The notes under the pieces were generated by a model that did no database searches, was not told the origin of the DNA, and was given only the letters and a program-made list of their open reading frames with translations. The position numbers and the translations under genes are program-made. From Prolixibacteraceae bacterium (GTDB taxonomy: Bacteria; Bacteroidota; Bacteroidia; Bacteroidales; Prolixibacteraceae), in NCBI GenBank assembly GCA_019459525.1, contig JAIBEY010000038.1, positions 37,568-101,567 of the forward strand: 64,000 bases of DNA, read 5' to 3'. Shown here piece after piece: positions 55,948-63,883 of this stretch; positions within the stretch are counted from its first letter, which is position 1; each line of letters opens with the position of its first letter.

Positions 55948-56943
55948 TTAAGCTTTTCCGGCTGAACCCAATACGTTTTCGTTTTTGTGTTTGTAAAGTT
56001 CTTTCAACGCGTCACGAGCTGGTCCCAAATATTTGCGTGGGTCGAATTCACCTGGTTTCTCAACAAATACTTTGCGGATTGCTGCAGTCATCGCCAAACG
56101 ACCGTCAGAGTCGATGTTGATTTTACAAACAGCAGATTTTGCGGCTTTGCGAAGTTGTTCTTCAGGAATACCAACAGAGTCTTTCAATGCACCGCCGAAT
56201 TTGTTGATGGTGTCAACATCTTCTTGTGGAACTGATGACGAACCGTGTAATACAATAGGGAATCCTGGAAGTTTTGCTTCAATTTCTTCAAGAATATCGA
56301 AACGGAGTGGAGGTGGAACTAAAACACCTTTTTCATTACGGGTGCATTGTTCAGGAGTGAATTTGTTTGCTCCGTGTGAAGTTCCGATAGAGATGGCAAG
56401 TGAGTCACAACCAGTTTTTGTTACGAATTCGATAACTTCTTCAGGTTTGGTGTAGTGCGATTTTTCAGCAACCACATCATCTTCAACGCCAGCTAAAACA
56501 CCAAGCTCGCCTTCAACAGTTACGCCATGAGCGTGTGCGTATTCAACAACTTTTTTGGTTAATGCAATATTGTCTTCAAAAGAGTGGTGAGAACCATCAA
56601 TCATTACTGAAGAGAACCCGCTATCGATACAGTCTTTGCAAAGTTCAAAAGTGTCGCCATGATCAAGGTGAAGAGCGATTGGAATTTCGCATCCCAGTTC
56701 TTTGGCAAATTCAACAGCGCCTTTTGCCATGTTACGAAGCAAATTGGCGTTGGCATATTTACGGGCACCCGAAGATACCTGAAGGATAACAGGTGACTTA
56801 GTTTCAACACATGCCTGAACGATTGCCTGAAGTTGCTCCAGATTGTTAAAATTGTATGCAGGGATGGCATACCCGCCGGCAACTGCTTTTGCAAACATCT
56901 CTTTGGTGTTTACAAGTCCTAAGTCTTTATAACTAGTACTCAT
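55948..56943 (-). CDS. fba: Fructose-bisphosphate aldolase, class II (type B)
   Basis: A zinc-dependent aldolase splitting fructose 1,6-bisphosphate. The protein has PAYNFNNLEQLQAI at the start, the zinc-ligand motif LHLDHGD, IDGSHHSFEDNI, VEGELGVLAGVED and VLHGSSSVPQ. This is the class IIB form (about 330 residues). The frame is open to 57003, but ATG 56943 (MSTSYKDLGLVN) fits the family; this gives 331 residues. A second aldolase of the IIA type is divergently encoded 348 bases away. Confidence 0.93.
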   Translation of the reverse strand: MSTSYKDLGLVNTKEMFAKAVAGGYAIPAYNFNNLEQLQAIVQACVETKSPVILQVSSGARKYANANLLRNMAKGAVEFAKELGCEIPIALHLDHGDTFELCKDCIDSGFSSVMIDGSHHSFEDNIALTKKVVEYAHAHGVTVEGELGVLAGVEDDVVAEKSHYTKPEEVIEFVTKTGCDSLAISIGTSHGANKFTPEQCTRNEKGVLVPPPLRFDILEEIEAKLPGFPIVLHGSSSVPQEDVDTINKFGGALKDSVGIPEEQLRKAAKSAVCKINIDSDGRLAMTAAIRKVFVEKPGEFDPRKYLGPARDALKELYKHKNENVLGSAGKA

Positions 56944-57291
56944 TTTGTGATTTTTAAATTGGTTAACGATAGTGATTTTTGGTGCTTTCTTAAAAAGCAC
57001 CACAATATTAGTGAATAATCACTCACCGCCAGTTCAATTAACTGATTTGCTTTGGTGTTTTAAAAAATACTTAACACTGACTTGGGCTTGTTTTTTTACT
57101 CGTTTTCCAGATTAAAAACAACCCGATATCGAATAAATTATCCTGAAATTTTTATATTTTTTTAGCTTCAGATAATCAAATAGTTATTGTAATTTTGATC
57201 GAAAGGATTGAACAATCCGAATACTGGATAGTTATATTCAGACAAGTTGAAAAATGCTTGGGATAGAGTCGTTAAACTAAAAATAGATAAA
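56944..57291. other. Divergent promoter region between the two aldolase genes
   Basis: 348 AT-rich bases. TAATTTTG at 57190-57197 is a candidate -7 element for the plus-strand aldolase, 95 bases before its ATG; no good -33 box was found. No matching element was found for the minus-strand aldolase. No gene is seen. Confidence 0.5.
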
Positions 57292-58368
57292 ATGACAAAG
57301 ATTTCAGAAGTTGTAAAATACGGAGTTGTTTCCGGAGAAGATTTGCAAAAAGTATTCAAAATTGCCAAGGAAGAGCATTTTGCGCTACCTGCAGTAAATG
57401 TGGTTGGTTCTGATTCTGTAAATGCAGTTTTGGAAACAGCAAAGGTTGTTAATTCACCTGTTATTATTCAATTCTCTAATGGTGGAGCTCAATTTTATGC
57501 CGGGAAAGGCTTGAAACTGGATGGACAATTAGCGCCAATTGCCGGGGCTATTGCCGGGGCAAAATCGGTTCACCTGTTAGCCGAACTATATGGCGTTCAT
57601 GTGGTATTGCATACTGATCATGCTGCGAAGAAATTATTGCCTTGGATTGATGGGTTACTTGATGCCGGTGAAAAACATTTTGCAGAAACCGGAAAACCAT
57701 TGTTCAGTTCACACATGCTCGACTTATCCGAAGAACCGATTCAGGAAAATATTGAGATATGCAAGAAATACCTGGCTCGAATGAGCAAAATTGGGATGAC
57801 CCTTGAAATTGAGTTGGGTTGTACCGGTGGCGAAGAAGATGGTGTTGATAATACCGGAATGGATAATTCCTTACTTTATACCCAACCCGAGGATGTAAAT
57901 TATGCTTACGAAGAGCTGATTCAGATCAGTCCAAACTTCACCATTGCCGCCTCTTTTGGTAATGTTCATGGTGTTTATAAGCCTGGTAACGTAAAGCTTA
58001 CTCCTAAAATTCTCGACAATTCGCAGAAATTCATCTCTGCCAAACACGGATTGAGCGAAAAACCAATTGACTTTGTTTTCCATGGAGGTTCAGGTTCAAC
58101 CCTGGAAGAGATCCGTGAAGCAATTTCGTATGGTGTGGTTAAAATGAATATTGATACCGATACGCAATGGGCAACATGGGATGGTATTCGTAAGTACGAA
58201 GCTCAGAACCGGGCTTACTTGCAGGGACAGATTGGAAATCCTGACGGAGAAGATAAACCAAACAAAAAGTATTACGATCCGCGCGTGTGGTTGCGTAAAG
58301 GACAGGAATCTATGATTGAGCGTTTAAAGGTGGCTTGTAACGATCTGAATAACATGAACAGAAGCTAA
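57292..58368 (+). CDS. fbaA: Fructose-bisphosphate aldolase, class II (type A, E. coli FbaA-like)
   Basis: A second zinc aldolase of 358 residues in the class IIA subclass. Motifs include LPAVNVVGSDSVNAVLE, HVVLHTDHAAKKLLPW (zinc His), LEIELGCTGGEEDGVDN, SFGNVHGVYKPGN and VFHGGSGSTLEEI. Start ATG 57292 (MTKISEVVKYGVV) is family-like; the frame allows a longer form from 57247. Its neighbour is a class IIB aldolase of only distant similarity, so the pair is not a recent duplication. A terminator follows at 58391. Confidence 0.95.
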   Translation: MTKISEVVKYGVVSGEDLQKVFKIAKEEHFALPAVNVVGSDSVNAVLETAKVVNSPVIIQFSNGGAQFYAGKGLKLDGQLAPIAGAIAGAKSVHLLAELYGVHVVLHTDHAAKKLLPWIDGLLDAGEKHFAETGKPLFSSHMLDLSEEPIQENIEICKKYLARMSKIGMTLEIELGCTGGEEDGVDNTGMDNSLLYTQPEDVNYAYEELIQISPNFTIAASFGNVHGVYKPGNVKLTPKILDNSQKFISAKHGLSEKPIDFVFHGGSGSTLEEIREAISYGVVKMNIDTDTQWATWDGIRKYEAQNRAYLQGQIGNPDGEDKPNKKYYDPRVWLRKGQESMIERLKVACNDLNNMNRS

Positions 58369-58390
58369 GCGCATTATAAATATAATTTGT

Positions 58391-58420
58391 AAACCCGGTT
58401 GAATAAACCGGGTTTTTTAT
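58391..58420 (+). terminator. Rho-independent terminator of fbaA
   Basis: AAACCCGGTT (58391-58400) pairs perfectly with AACCGGGTTT (58406-58415), followed by a T-run. Confidence 0.9.
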
Positions 58421-58463
58421 TTTCATAGAAATGAAGTAAATTAGTGAGACTTTTTTTCACCCT

Positions 58464-59549
58464 ATGAACTTCAAACAATTAATACGGGATTATTTTACTT
58501 TTAGCAGAAATGAACGCAAGGGAATTACCATTCTAATCATCCTTATTTTCCTTTTGGCTATTGCGAATAAAGTTATTTTCTATTTCGAAACTCCGGGAAA
58601 AATAGATACAGTGCTTCTCGATTCTGCCAGTTATGAGTTGGGGATGTTTAATGATTCCCTCAATCAACAAATCAAGGAAGAAGGAACTCTTTTCCCATTC
58701 GATCCCAACACCATTGATTCCATCGAACTTTATCGACTTGACTTGTCCGATCAGGTAAAGCGGAATTTACTGCGTTTCAGGAATAAAGGAGGGAAATGGT
58801 TTTCAAAATCTGATTTTAGAAAAATCTACGGAGTGACTGACGACGTTTATATGCGAGTTGAGCCTTATCTGGTGATTGAAGACAATGAAAATAGGGTAGT
58901 TTCAAAAGTACAAAAGGCTGAGACATTTTACTTTGATCCGAATACAGCTACTGACGACGAATTTGTTCGTTTGGGCTTAACCGCGAAACAAATAGCAACA
59001 ATCAGAAAATATCAAAGTAAAGGCGGAACTTTTCGCAGTAAAGAGGACTTTTTTAAGATATGGGGTTTGCGGAATGATCAGAAGAGTGAACTGGCAAACT
59101 TTATTCGCATCGAAAAAGCTGAAAAAAATCCTGAAGATAAAGCCCCCATTGTAAAGACGATCAGAATTGAGCTTAATTCTGCTGATTCAGTCCAGTTGAA
59201 AGCATTACCAGGTATTGGCGATAAGCTTTCAAAACGTATCGTAAAATATCGCGATTTGGTAGGCGGATTTTACTCCATTCATCAGTTGAACGAAGTTTTT
59301 GGTATGAGCGAACAAACGATTCAGGTTATCGCCGATAAAATTACCATTGATCCATCGAAAATCAGGAAAATAGATCTCAACTTTGCGGATATTTACGAAT
59401 TGTCAAAGCATCCATACCTTCAAAAAGATCTTGCCAAGCTGATTATAAAGTTCAGGACAAAGCATGGAAGTTTTCGGGATAAAACCGTTTTACTCGATAG
59501 TATGATTTTAAACATAGACCAGTACAACAGAATAAAGCCGTATTTGTAG
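58464..59549 (+). CDS. Helix-hairpin-helix repeat protein (ComEA-like), membrane-anchored
   Basis: A 361-residue protein with one N-terminal membrane segment (about 19-40) and four ComEA-type HhH repeats: near residues 90-125, 155-190, 230-270 and 290-330. The best is ELNSADSVQLKALPGIGDKL, with the classic GIG hairpin; others lack the glycine pair. ComEA binds DNA during uptake, but these Bacteroidota proteins often function as structural or nuclease-associated parts. No competence genes lie nearby. The function is unproven. Confidence 0.88.
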   Translation: MNFKQLIRDYFTFSRNERKGITILIILIFLLAIANKVIFYFETPGKIDTVLLDSASYELGMFNDSLNQQIKEEGTLFPFDPNTIDSIELYRLDLSDQVKRNLLRFRNKGGKWFSKSDFRKIYGVTDDVYMRVEPYLVIEDNENRVVSKVQKAETFYFDPNTATDDEFVRLGLTAKQIATIRKYQSKGGTFRSKEDFFKIWGLRNDQKSELANFIRIEKAEKNPEDKAPIVKTIRIELNSADSVQLKALPGIGDKLSKRIVKYRDLVGGFYSIHQLNEVFGMSEQTIQVIADKITIDPSKIRKIDLNFADIYELSKHPYLQKDLAKLIIKFRTKHGSFRDKTVLLDSMILNIDQYNRIKPYL

Positions 59550-59630
59550 AACAAAATCAGATATTCAACGTTTTGTACATCAAGAGTATTAAGCAATCAG
59601 ATGGTTTTAAAATAAATTTTTTAGTATAAA

Positions 59631-59661
59631 TTTGATTGGTAAGGTTTAATTCATAAATTTG
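59631..59661 (+). promoter_or_regulatory. Promoter of rpsU
   Basis: TTTG at 59631-59634 and TAAATTTG at 59654-59661 are spaced by 19 bases, a full match to the Bacteroidota housekeeping promoter. The transcript would start about 30 bases before the rpsU ATG. A second TAAATTTG overlaps at 59627-59634. Confidence 0.75.
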
Positions 59662-59695
59662 CGGCTCGAATTTTAACTAGAAAAATTATAATTGT

Positions 59696-59887
59696 ATGAT
59701 CGTTATTCCAGTAAAAGAAGGCGAAAATATCGAAAGAGCGCTGAAAAGATTTAAAAGAAAGTTTGAAAAAACAGGTGTTGTAAAAGAGTTGCGCGAAAGA
59801 CAAGCTTTTACGAAACCGTCAGTCGAAAGAAGGGCTGAAGTAAAAAAAGCCATTTATATTGAGAATTTGCTGCGTCAGGACGACTAG
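59696..59887 (+). CDS. rpsU: 30S ribosomal protein bS21
   Basis: A 63-residue basic protein: MIVIPVKEGENIERALKRFK, then a Lys/Arg-rich stretch, RQAFTKPSVERR, and the C-terminal KAIYIENLLRQDD. In Bacteroidota bS21 helps hide the anti-Shine-Dalgarno end of 16S rRNA, so its level may affect SD-dependent translation. No SD precedes its start. It begins the rpsU-xerC-hpf run. Confidence 0.95.
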   Translation: MIVIPVKEGENIERALKRFKRKFEKTGVVKELRERQAFTKPSVERRAEVKKAIYIENLLRQDD

Positions 59888-59895
59888 AATTTGCT

Positions 59896-59919
59896 AGGAG
59901 GTTCCTGCCTAAGATGTAA
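59896..59919 (+). promoter_or_regulatory. Perfect SD followed by a start-stop codon pair upstream of xerC
   Basis: AGGAGGT at 59896-59902 is a full anti-SD match, only 8 bases after the rpsU stop. The next ATG (59914-59916) is followed directly by TAA, a minimal start-stop frame. The xerC ATG at 59931 is too far from this SD to use it normally. The stretch TAGG...CCTA can also fold. Confidence 0.5.
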
Positions 59920-59930
59920 ATTATTTACTC

Positions 59931-60815
59931 ATGTCCCATCAGGAATCATTTATTAATTACCTGAAATACGAAAAAAGGTATTCGCATTTAACTGCTATTG
60001 CCTATAAGAAAGACCTCGATCAGTTTGAAGAGTTTTTTATCCAAACGATCGGGGATTTTAATGTTGAAGGAATAAATGATAAGGTTGCCCGTCAATGGGT
60101 TATTCATTTGATGGATAGTGGGCTTTCAGCCCGAACAGTAAATAAAAAGATATCGGCATTAAAGTCTTTTTATAAATATTTATTGAGGTTGGAGGTAGTA
60201 AAAGAAAATAACCTGGTTAACGTTATTGTTCCAAAGGTTCGAAAAAAACTACCCTATTTTGTTGAAGAGAAAAATCTCAACCATTTGTTGGATGATGGTT
60301 TTTTCGGAAATGACTTTGAAGCACTTCGCGATAAGTTAATTTTAAGTCTGTTGTATGGAACAGGAATTCGGTTGGCTGAATTGATGCATCTTAAGGACGC
60401 TGACATTTTTCAATCAGAGTTTCTGCTTAAAGTATTAGGTAAGCGCAATAAGGAACGAATTATTCCTTACCCACAAAGCTTGAACTTGTTGATCGAACAA
60501 TACAAGGCAGAACGAACACAATTGTTCGGTAAGCATGCCGAATCATTGTTGCTGACATCATCTGGTGATCCGGTTTACGAGAAGTTAATTTACCGGGTGG
60601 TTAACAAATATCTGGCTTTGGTTACTACAATAGATAAAAAAAGTCCGCATGTGCTCCGACATACTTTTGCTACTCATCTTCTTAATAGAGGAGCCGATTT
60701 AAATGCGGTAAAAGAAATGTTAGGTCATTCAAATCTTTCAGCAACCCAAATATACACCCATACCTCTTTAGAGAAGATTCAAAAAGTATATAGACAAGCA
60801 CATCCACGATCGTAA
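59931..60815 (+). CDS. xerC: Tyrosine recombinase (XerC/XerD type)
   Basis: A 294-residue tyrosine recombinase of the size that resolves chromosome dimers at dif. A SAM-like N-terminal domain (about 1-85) is followed by the catalytic domain with GTGIRLAELMHL (Arg), the Lys hairpin VLGKRNKERIIP, HVLRHTFATHLL (HxxR), LGHSNLSATQIYTH (His and nucleophilic Tyr). There are no attachment sites or other mobile genes nearby, which favours a housekeeping role over an integrase. It is sandwiched between rpsU and hpf. Confidence 0.9.
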   Translation: MSHQESFINYLKYEKRYSHLTAIAYKKDLDQFEEFFIQTIGDFNVEGINDKVARQWVIHLMDSGLSARTVNKKISALKSFYKYLLRLEVVKENNLVNVIVPKVRKKLPYFVEEKNLNHLLDDGFFGNDFEALRDKLILSLLYGTGIRLAELMHLKDADIFQSEFLLKVLGKRNKERIIPYPQSLNLLIEQYKAERTQLFGKHAESLLLTSSGDPVYEKLIYRVVNKYLALVTTIDKKSPHVLRHTFATHLLNRGADLNAVKEMLGHSNLSATQIYTHTSLEKIQKVYRQAHPRS

Positions 60816-60820
60816 AATTT

Positions 60821-60826
60821 AGGAGG
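60821..60826 (+). promoter_or_regulatory. Strong Shine-Dalgarno before hpf
   Basis: AGGAGG lies 7 bases before the hpf ATG (60834), an ideal SD arrangement. Most genes in this window lack one, as is usual in Bacteroidota. Confidence 0.7.
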
Positions 60827-60833
60827 ATTAATT

Positions 60834-61136
60834 ATGAACATTCAGTTAAACACTGTACACTTCGCAGCCGATCAGAAACTGACTGATTTTGTAAATAAAA
60901 AAGTAGCAAAACTTGATACCTACTTTGAAGGTATTATTGGTGCTGAAGTAATTTTAAAGGTTGTAAAACCGGAAACTGCAAATAATAAAATTGCCGAGAT
61001 TAAACTTTCCATTCCTGGATCTGATTACCTTTTTTCTGAAAAGCAAGCTGACTCTTTTGAAGAGGCTGTTGACCTTGCTATTGATGCAATTCGCCGTCAG
61101 TTAACTAAGTTTAAAGAAAAGGTAAAAGACAAATAA
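60834..61136 (+). CDS. hpf: Ribosome hibernation-promoting factor (short HPF/RaiA type)
   Basis: A 100-residue protein that binds the 30S decoding centre and inactivates ribosomes in stationary phase. The sequence has the YfiA beta-alpha-beta layout: IQLNTVHFAADQKLTDFV, FEGIIGAEVILKVV, then NKIAEIKLSIPG, SEKQADSFEEAVDLAIDAI and the basic tail RQLTKFKEKVKDK. It lacks the C-terminal dimerisation domain of long HPF. An ideal AGGAGG precedes the start. Its neighbourhood of rpsU and tRNA/tuf genes suits translation control. Confidence 0.92.
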   Translation: MNIQLNTVHFAADQKLTDFVNKKVAKLDTYFEGIIGAEVILKVVKPETANNKIAEIKLSIPGSDYLFSEKQADSFEEAVDLAIDAIRRQLTKFKEKVKDK

Positions 61137-61157
61137 TGTCGAAAAATTTAATTGATT

Positions 61158-61190
61158 TTTGTGAATTCCAATAAAATATTTATACATTTG
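61158..61190 (+). promoter_or_regulatory. Promoter of the tRNA-tuf operon
   Basis: TTTG at 61158-61161 and TACATTTG at 61183-61190 (TAnnTTTG) are spaced by 21 bases. Transcription would start near 61198, about 100 bases before the first tRNA. Confidence 0.75.
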
Positions 61191-61237
61191 CACACCTTTT
61201 TCGGATAAGTGTTATTTCGGTGATATTAATCCAAAAA

Positions 61238-61281
61238 GAAATCCCCTGTAAACAGGAATTGGAGGTTTATAGGGGGTTTTT
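61238..61281 (+). promoter_or_regulatory. Leader hairpin before the tRNA operon (possible attenuator)
   Basis: CCCCT (61243-61247) can pair with AGGGG (61271-61275), flanked by A-rich sequence before and followed by GTTTTT. An inner CCTGT/ACAGG pairing overlaps. It resembles a terminator located between the promoter and the first tRNA, or it could belong to leader processing. Confidence 0.45.
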
Positions 61282-61300
61282 GACGTGATGTGCTAAGAAT

Positions 61301-61374
61301 GCCGAATTAGCTCAGTTGGCCAGAGCACGTGATTTGTAATCTCGGGGTCCTCAGTTCGAATCTGAGATTCGGCT
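61301..61374 (+). tRNA. tRNA-Thr (anticodon TGT)
   Basis: The acceptor stem GCCGAAT/ATTCGGC is perfect. D-arm AGCTCAGTTGGCCAGAGC and T-arm CTCAGTTCGAATCTGAG are standard. The loop TTTGTAA places anticodon TGT, reading ACA. The anticodon stem CGTGA/TCTCG holds one T-T mismatch. CCA is not encoded. Confidence 0.92.
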
Positions 61375-61403
61375 CATTGAAATAAAAGTTCTAAAATTGT
61401 ATT

Positions 61404-61486
61404 GGGGAGATACCAAAGTGGCCAACTGGGTCTGACTGTAACTCAGATGACGTACGTCTTCGTAGGTTCGAATCCTGCTCTCCCCA
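61404..61486 (+). tRNA. tRNA-Tyr (anticodon GTA)
   Basis: Acceptor stem GGGGAGA/TCTCCCC, anticodon arm TCTGA-CTGTAAC-TCAGA with GTA, and a long variable arm (GACGTACGTCTTCG region), which is usual for bacterial tRNA-Tyr. Discriminator A. Confidence 0.95.
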
Positions 61487-61570
61487 CAAAAAAGAATATT
61501 GGAATGGTAGAATGATGAAGATTAGAGTAAATTCTGACCTTCAGGATTTGAAATTCTAATCTTCGCAATT

Positions 61571-61643
61571 GCGGGAGTAGCTCAGTCGATAGAGCATTAG
61601 CCTTCCAAGCTAAGGGTCGCGAGTTTGAATCTCGTCTCCCGCT
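61571..61643 (+). tRNA. tRNA-Gly (anticodon TCC)
   Basis: Acceptor stem GCGGGAG/CTCCCGC and anticodon arm TTAGC-CTTCCAA-GCTAA with anticodon TCC. T-arm GCGAGTTTGAATCTCGT is complete except for a wobble pair. Confidence 0.95.
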
Positions 61644-61658
61644 CAAAATAAAATAGTT

Positions 61659-61730
61659 GCTGATGTAGCTCAGGGGTAGAGCGCTTCCTTGGTAAGGAAG
61701 AGGTCGCGAGTTCAATTCTCGCCCTCAGCT
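61659..61730 (+). tRNA. tRNA-Thr (anticodon GGT)
   Basis: Anticodon arm CTTCC-TTGGTAA-GGAAG carries GGT, reading ACC/ACU. The acceptor GCTGATG pairs with CCTCAGC except for one T-C mismatch at the sixth position, where relatives have A. Sits 43 bases before tuf. Confidence 0.92.
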
Positions 61731-61772
61731 CAGATGAAAGTTTAAAAAGATAATTTAAAATTATTACAAGTT

Positions 61773-62960
61773 ATGGCAAAAGCAAAATTTAACAGGGACA
61801 AAGACCATGTCAATATTGGTACAATTGGCCACGTTGACCATGGCAAGACTACTTTGACTGCCGCTATTACTACAGTATTGGCAAAAAAAGGTTATTGCGA
61901 AATTAAATCGTTTGAATCAATCGACAGCGCTCCAGAAGAAAAAGAGCGTGGTATCACAATTAACACTGCACACGTTGAGTACGAAACAGCTACTCGTCAC
62001 TATGCTCACGTTGACTGTCCTGGTCACGCTGACTATGTGAAGAACATGGTTACTGGTGCTGCTCAGATGGACGGTGCTATTATTGTAGTTGCTGCTACTG
62101 ATGGTCCTATGCCACAGACTCGTGAACACATCCTTTTAGCTCGTCAGGTAAACGTACCTAAATTGGTCGTTTTCATGAACAAAGTAGATATGGTTGACGA
62201 TCCGGAAATTTTGGAACTTGTTGAAATGGAAGTTCGCGAATTGTTGAGTTTCTATAAATTCGATGGTGACAATGCTCCTGTTATCATGGGTTCTGCTCTT
62301 GGTGCTTTAAATGGAGAACCACAATGGGAAGAAAAAGTACTTGAATTGATGGATGCTTGTGATACATGGATTCCACTTCCTCCACGTGATATTGATAAAC
62401 CATTCCTGATGCCTGTTGAAGATGTATTCTCGATCACTGGTCGTGGTACTGTTGCAACTGGTCGTATCGAAACTGGTGTTGTTCACACTGGTGACGAACT
62501 TCAGTTGATTGGACTTGGTGCTGAAGGTCGTAAGACAGTTTGTACCGGTGTTGAAATGTTCCGTAAAATTTTGGATGATGGTCAGGCTGGTGACAACGTA
62601 GGTTTGTTGTTACGTGGTGTTGATAAAAAAGAAATCAAACGTGGACAGATTCTTGCAAAACCAGGTTCAGTTACTCCTCATACAACTTTCAACGCTGAGG
62701 TTTATATCCTGAAAAAAGAAGAAGGTGGACGTCACACTCCATTCCACAATAAATATCGTCCTCAATTCTACATCCGTACTCTTGACGTAACCGGAGAAAT
62801 TCGTTTACCAGAAGGACGTGAAATGGTTATGCCAGGCGATAACGTATCAATTGAAGTACAATTGATCTATCCAGTGGCTCTTAGTGTTGGTCTTCGTTTC
62901 GCTATCCGTGAAGGTGGACGTACAGTAGGTGCTGGTCAGGTTACTGAAATTGTATCGTAA
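61773..62960 (+). CDS. tuf: Elongation factor Tu
   Basis: A GTPase of 395 residues that brings aminoacyl-tRNA to the ribosome. G motifs: [10 protein letters not shown] (G1, about 19-28), the RGITI switch, DCPGHADYV (G3), NKVDMV (G4) and SALG (G5). Domains 2 and 3 are complete and end [10 protein letters not shown]. Codon use is extremely biased to T-ended and A-ended forms, as expected for a highly expressed gene. It is preceded by four tRNA genes and followed by a strong terminator. Confidence 0.98.
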   Translation: MAKAKFNRDKDHVNIGTIGHVDHGKTTLTAAITTVLAKKGYCEIKSFESIDSAPEEKERGITINTAHVEYETATRHYAHVDCPGHADYVKNMVTGAAQMDGAIIVVAATDGPMPQTREHILLARQVNVPKLVVFMNKVDMVDDPEILELVEMEVRELLSFYKFDGDNAPVIMGSALGALNGEPQWEEKVLELMDACDTWIPLPPRDIDKPFLMPVEDVFSITGRGTVATGRIETGVVHTGDELQLIGLGAEGRKTVCTGVEMFRKILDDGQAGDNVGLLLRGVDKKEIKRGQILAKPGSVTPHTTFNAEVYILKKEEGGRHTPFHNKYRPQFYIRTLDVTGEIRLPEGREMVMPGDNVSIEVQLIYPVALSVGLRFAIREGGRTVGAGQVTEIVS

Positions 62961-62983
62961 TTCGAAACAAAATATTCTGATAG

Positions 62984-63013
62984 AAAGTCCTGGACTTTGG
63001 TCCGGGACTTTTT
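62984..63013 (+). terminator. Rho-independent terminator of tuf
   Basis: AAAGTCC-T-GGAC and GTCC-G-GGACTTT form a 12-position stem with one G-T pair around a TTTG loop, followed by TTT. The tRNA-like element starts at the next base. Confidence 0.85.
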
Positions 63014-63080
63014 ACGGATGTTACTCGGTTGGGAGTTTTGTTTTTATAGAATCAACGTAAGTTCGAGTCTTACCATCCGT
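63014..63080 (+). other. tRNA-like remnant between tuf and secE
   Basis: Acceptor ACGGATG/CATCCGT (7 perfect pairs), D-arm ACTCGGTTGGGAGT and T-arm GTAAG-TTCGAGT-CTTAC (5 perfect pairs) are those of a tRNA. The middle is too short: 20 bases separate D-arm and T-arm, about three fewer than normal. A 5-bp anticodon stem TTGTT/AA(T)CAA needs a bulged T, and its loop TTTATAG would give anticodon TAT; the variable region is then a single base. Total length 67. tRNA-Trp is the usual occupant of this place in relatives. A pseudogene or a tRNA-mimic in the secE leader are both possible. Confidence 0.5.
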
Positions 63081-63102
63081 TCAAATAATATTACATTTAA
63101 AA

Positions 63103-63294
63103 ATGAAACTTAAAATCTATTTCGAAGAAGCTTATAATGAGCTTGTTCATAAAGTTTCCTGGCCTACACGAAAAGAATTACAAAGTAGTGCTTTCATCGT
63201 AATGGTTGCTTCCTTAATCATAGCACTAATAGTTTTCGTAATGGATTTCTCTTTTGAAAGCATTATGAACTTTGTGTACAGTTTATTTTATTAA
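63103..63294 (+). CDS. secE: Preprotein translocase subunit SecE
   Basis: A 63-residue single-pass inner membrane protein. The N-terminal amphipathic segment with EEAYNELVHKVSWPTRKELQ is diagnostic, followed by a hydrophobic helix (about 30-52) and FVYSLFY. It stabilises SecY. The gene precedes nusG by 18 bases. Confidence 0.95.
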   Translation: MKLKIYFEEAYNELVHKVSWPTRKELQSSAFIVMVASLIIALIVFVMDFSFESIMNFVYSLFY

Positions 63295-63312
63295 TTCCTT
63301 TAGGAGCACAAC

Positions 63313-63861
63313 ATGAGTGAAAACGTAAAAAAATGGTATGTTCTTCGGGCTATAGGTGGAAAAGAAAAAAAAGTCAAGGAATATATTGAAAACGAGATTG
63401 CAAATGCTGGTCTCCAGGAATACGTTTCACAGGTATTGATTCCTACAGAAAAGGTTTATCAGATTCGTAACGGAAAAAAAATCAGCAAAGAAAGAAATTT
63501 CTTTCCTGGTTATGTTTTGGTTGAAGCTTGTCTGGTTGGAGAAATTCCCCACATTTTGAAAAGTATACCCAACGTCATCGGCTTCCTTGGTGATACAAAA
63601 AGTGGAGAACCAGTTCCAATGAGGCAGTCTGAAGTTTACCGGATTCTTGGTCGGGTAGATGAAATGGCTGAATCAGGCGAAGAAATGAACATTCCATTTG
63701 TAGTAGGAGAAACTGTGAAAGTTATTGATGGGCCATTTAATGGCTTCAATGGAATCATTGAGAAAATCAATGAGGAAAAGAAGAAGCTTGAAGTAATGGT
63801 CAAAATTTTTGGACGAAAAACTCCTTTGGAGCTTAGCTTCATGCAAGTAGAAAAGGAGTAA
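63313..63861 (+). CDS. nusG: Transcription termination/antitermination factor NusG
   Basis: A 182-residue protein with an NGN domain ([35 protein letters not shown]) and a C-terminal KOW domain ([19 protein letters not shown]). It links RNA polymerase with Rho or the ribosome. AGGAG 6 bases before the ATG (63302-63306) serves as ribosome binding site. It is followed 22 bases later by rplK. Confidence 0.97.
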   Translation: MSENVKKWYVLRAIGGKEKKVKEYIENEIANAGLQEYVSQVLIPTEKVYQIRNGKKISKERNFFPGYVLVEACLVGEIPHILKSIPNVIGFLGDTKSGEPVPMRQSEVYRILGRVDEMAESGEEMNIPFVVGETVKVIDGPFNGFNGIIEKINEEKKKLEVMVKIFGRKTPLELSFMQVEKE

Positions 63862-63883
63862 TAAATCTTTTATCGATTTTATT

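Noticed and set aside
59931..60815. Tyrosine recombinase as an integrase of an integrated element
   Set aside because: Size and neighbours (rpsU, hpf, tRNA-tuf) fit housekeeping Xer; no att repeats were found although tRNA genes are close.
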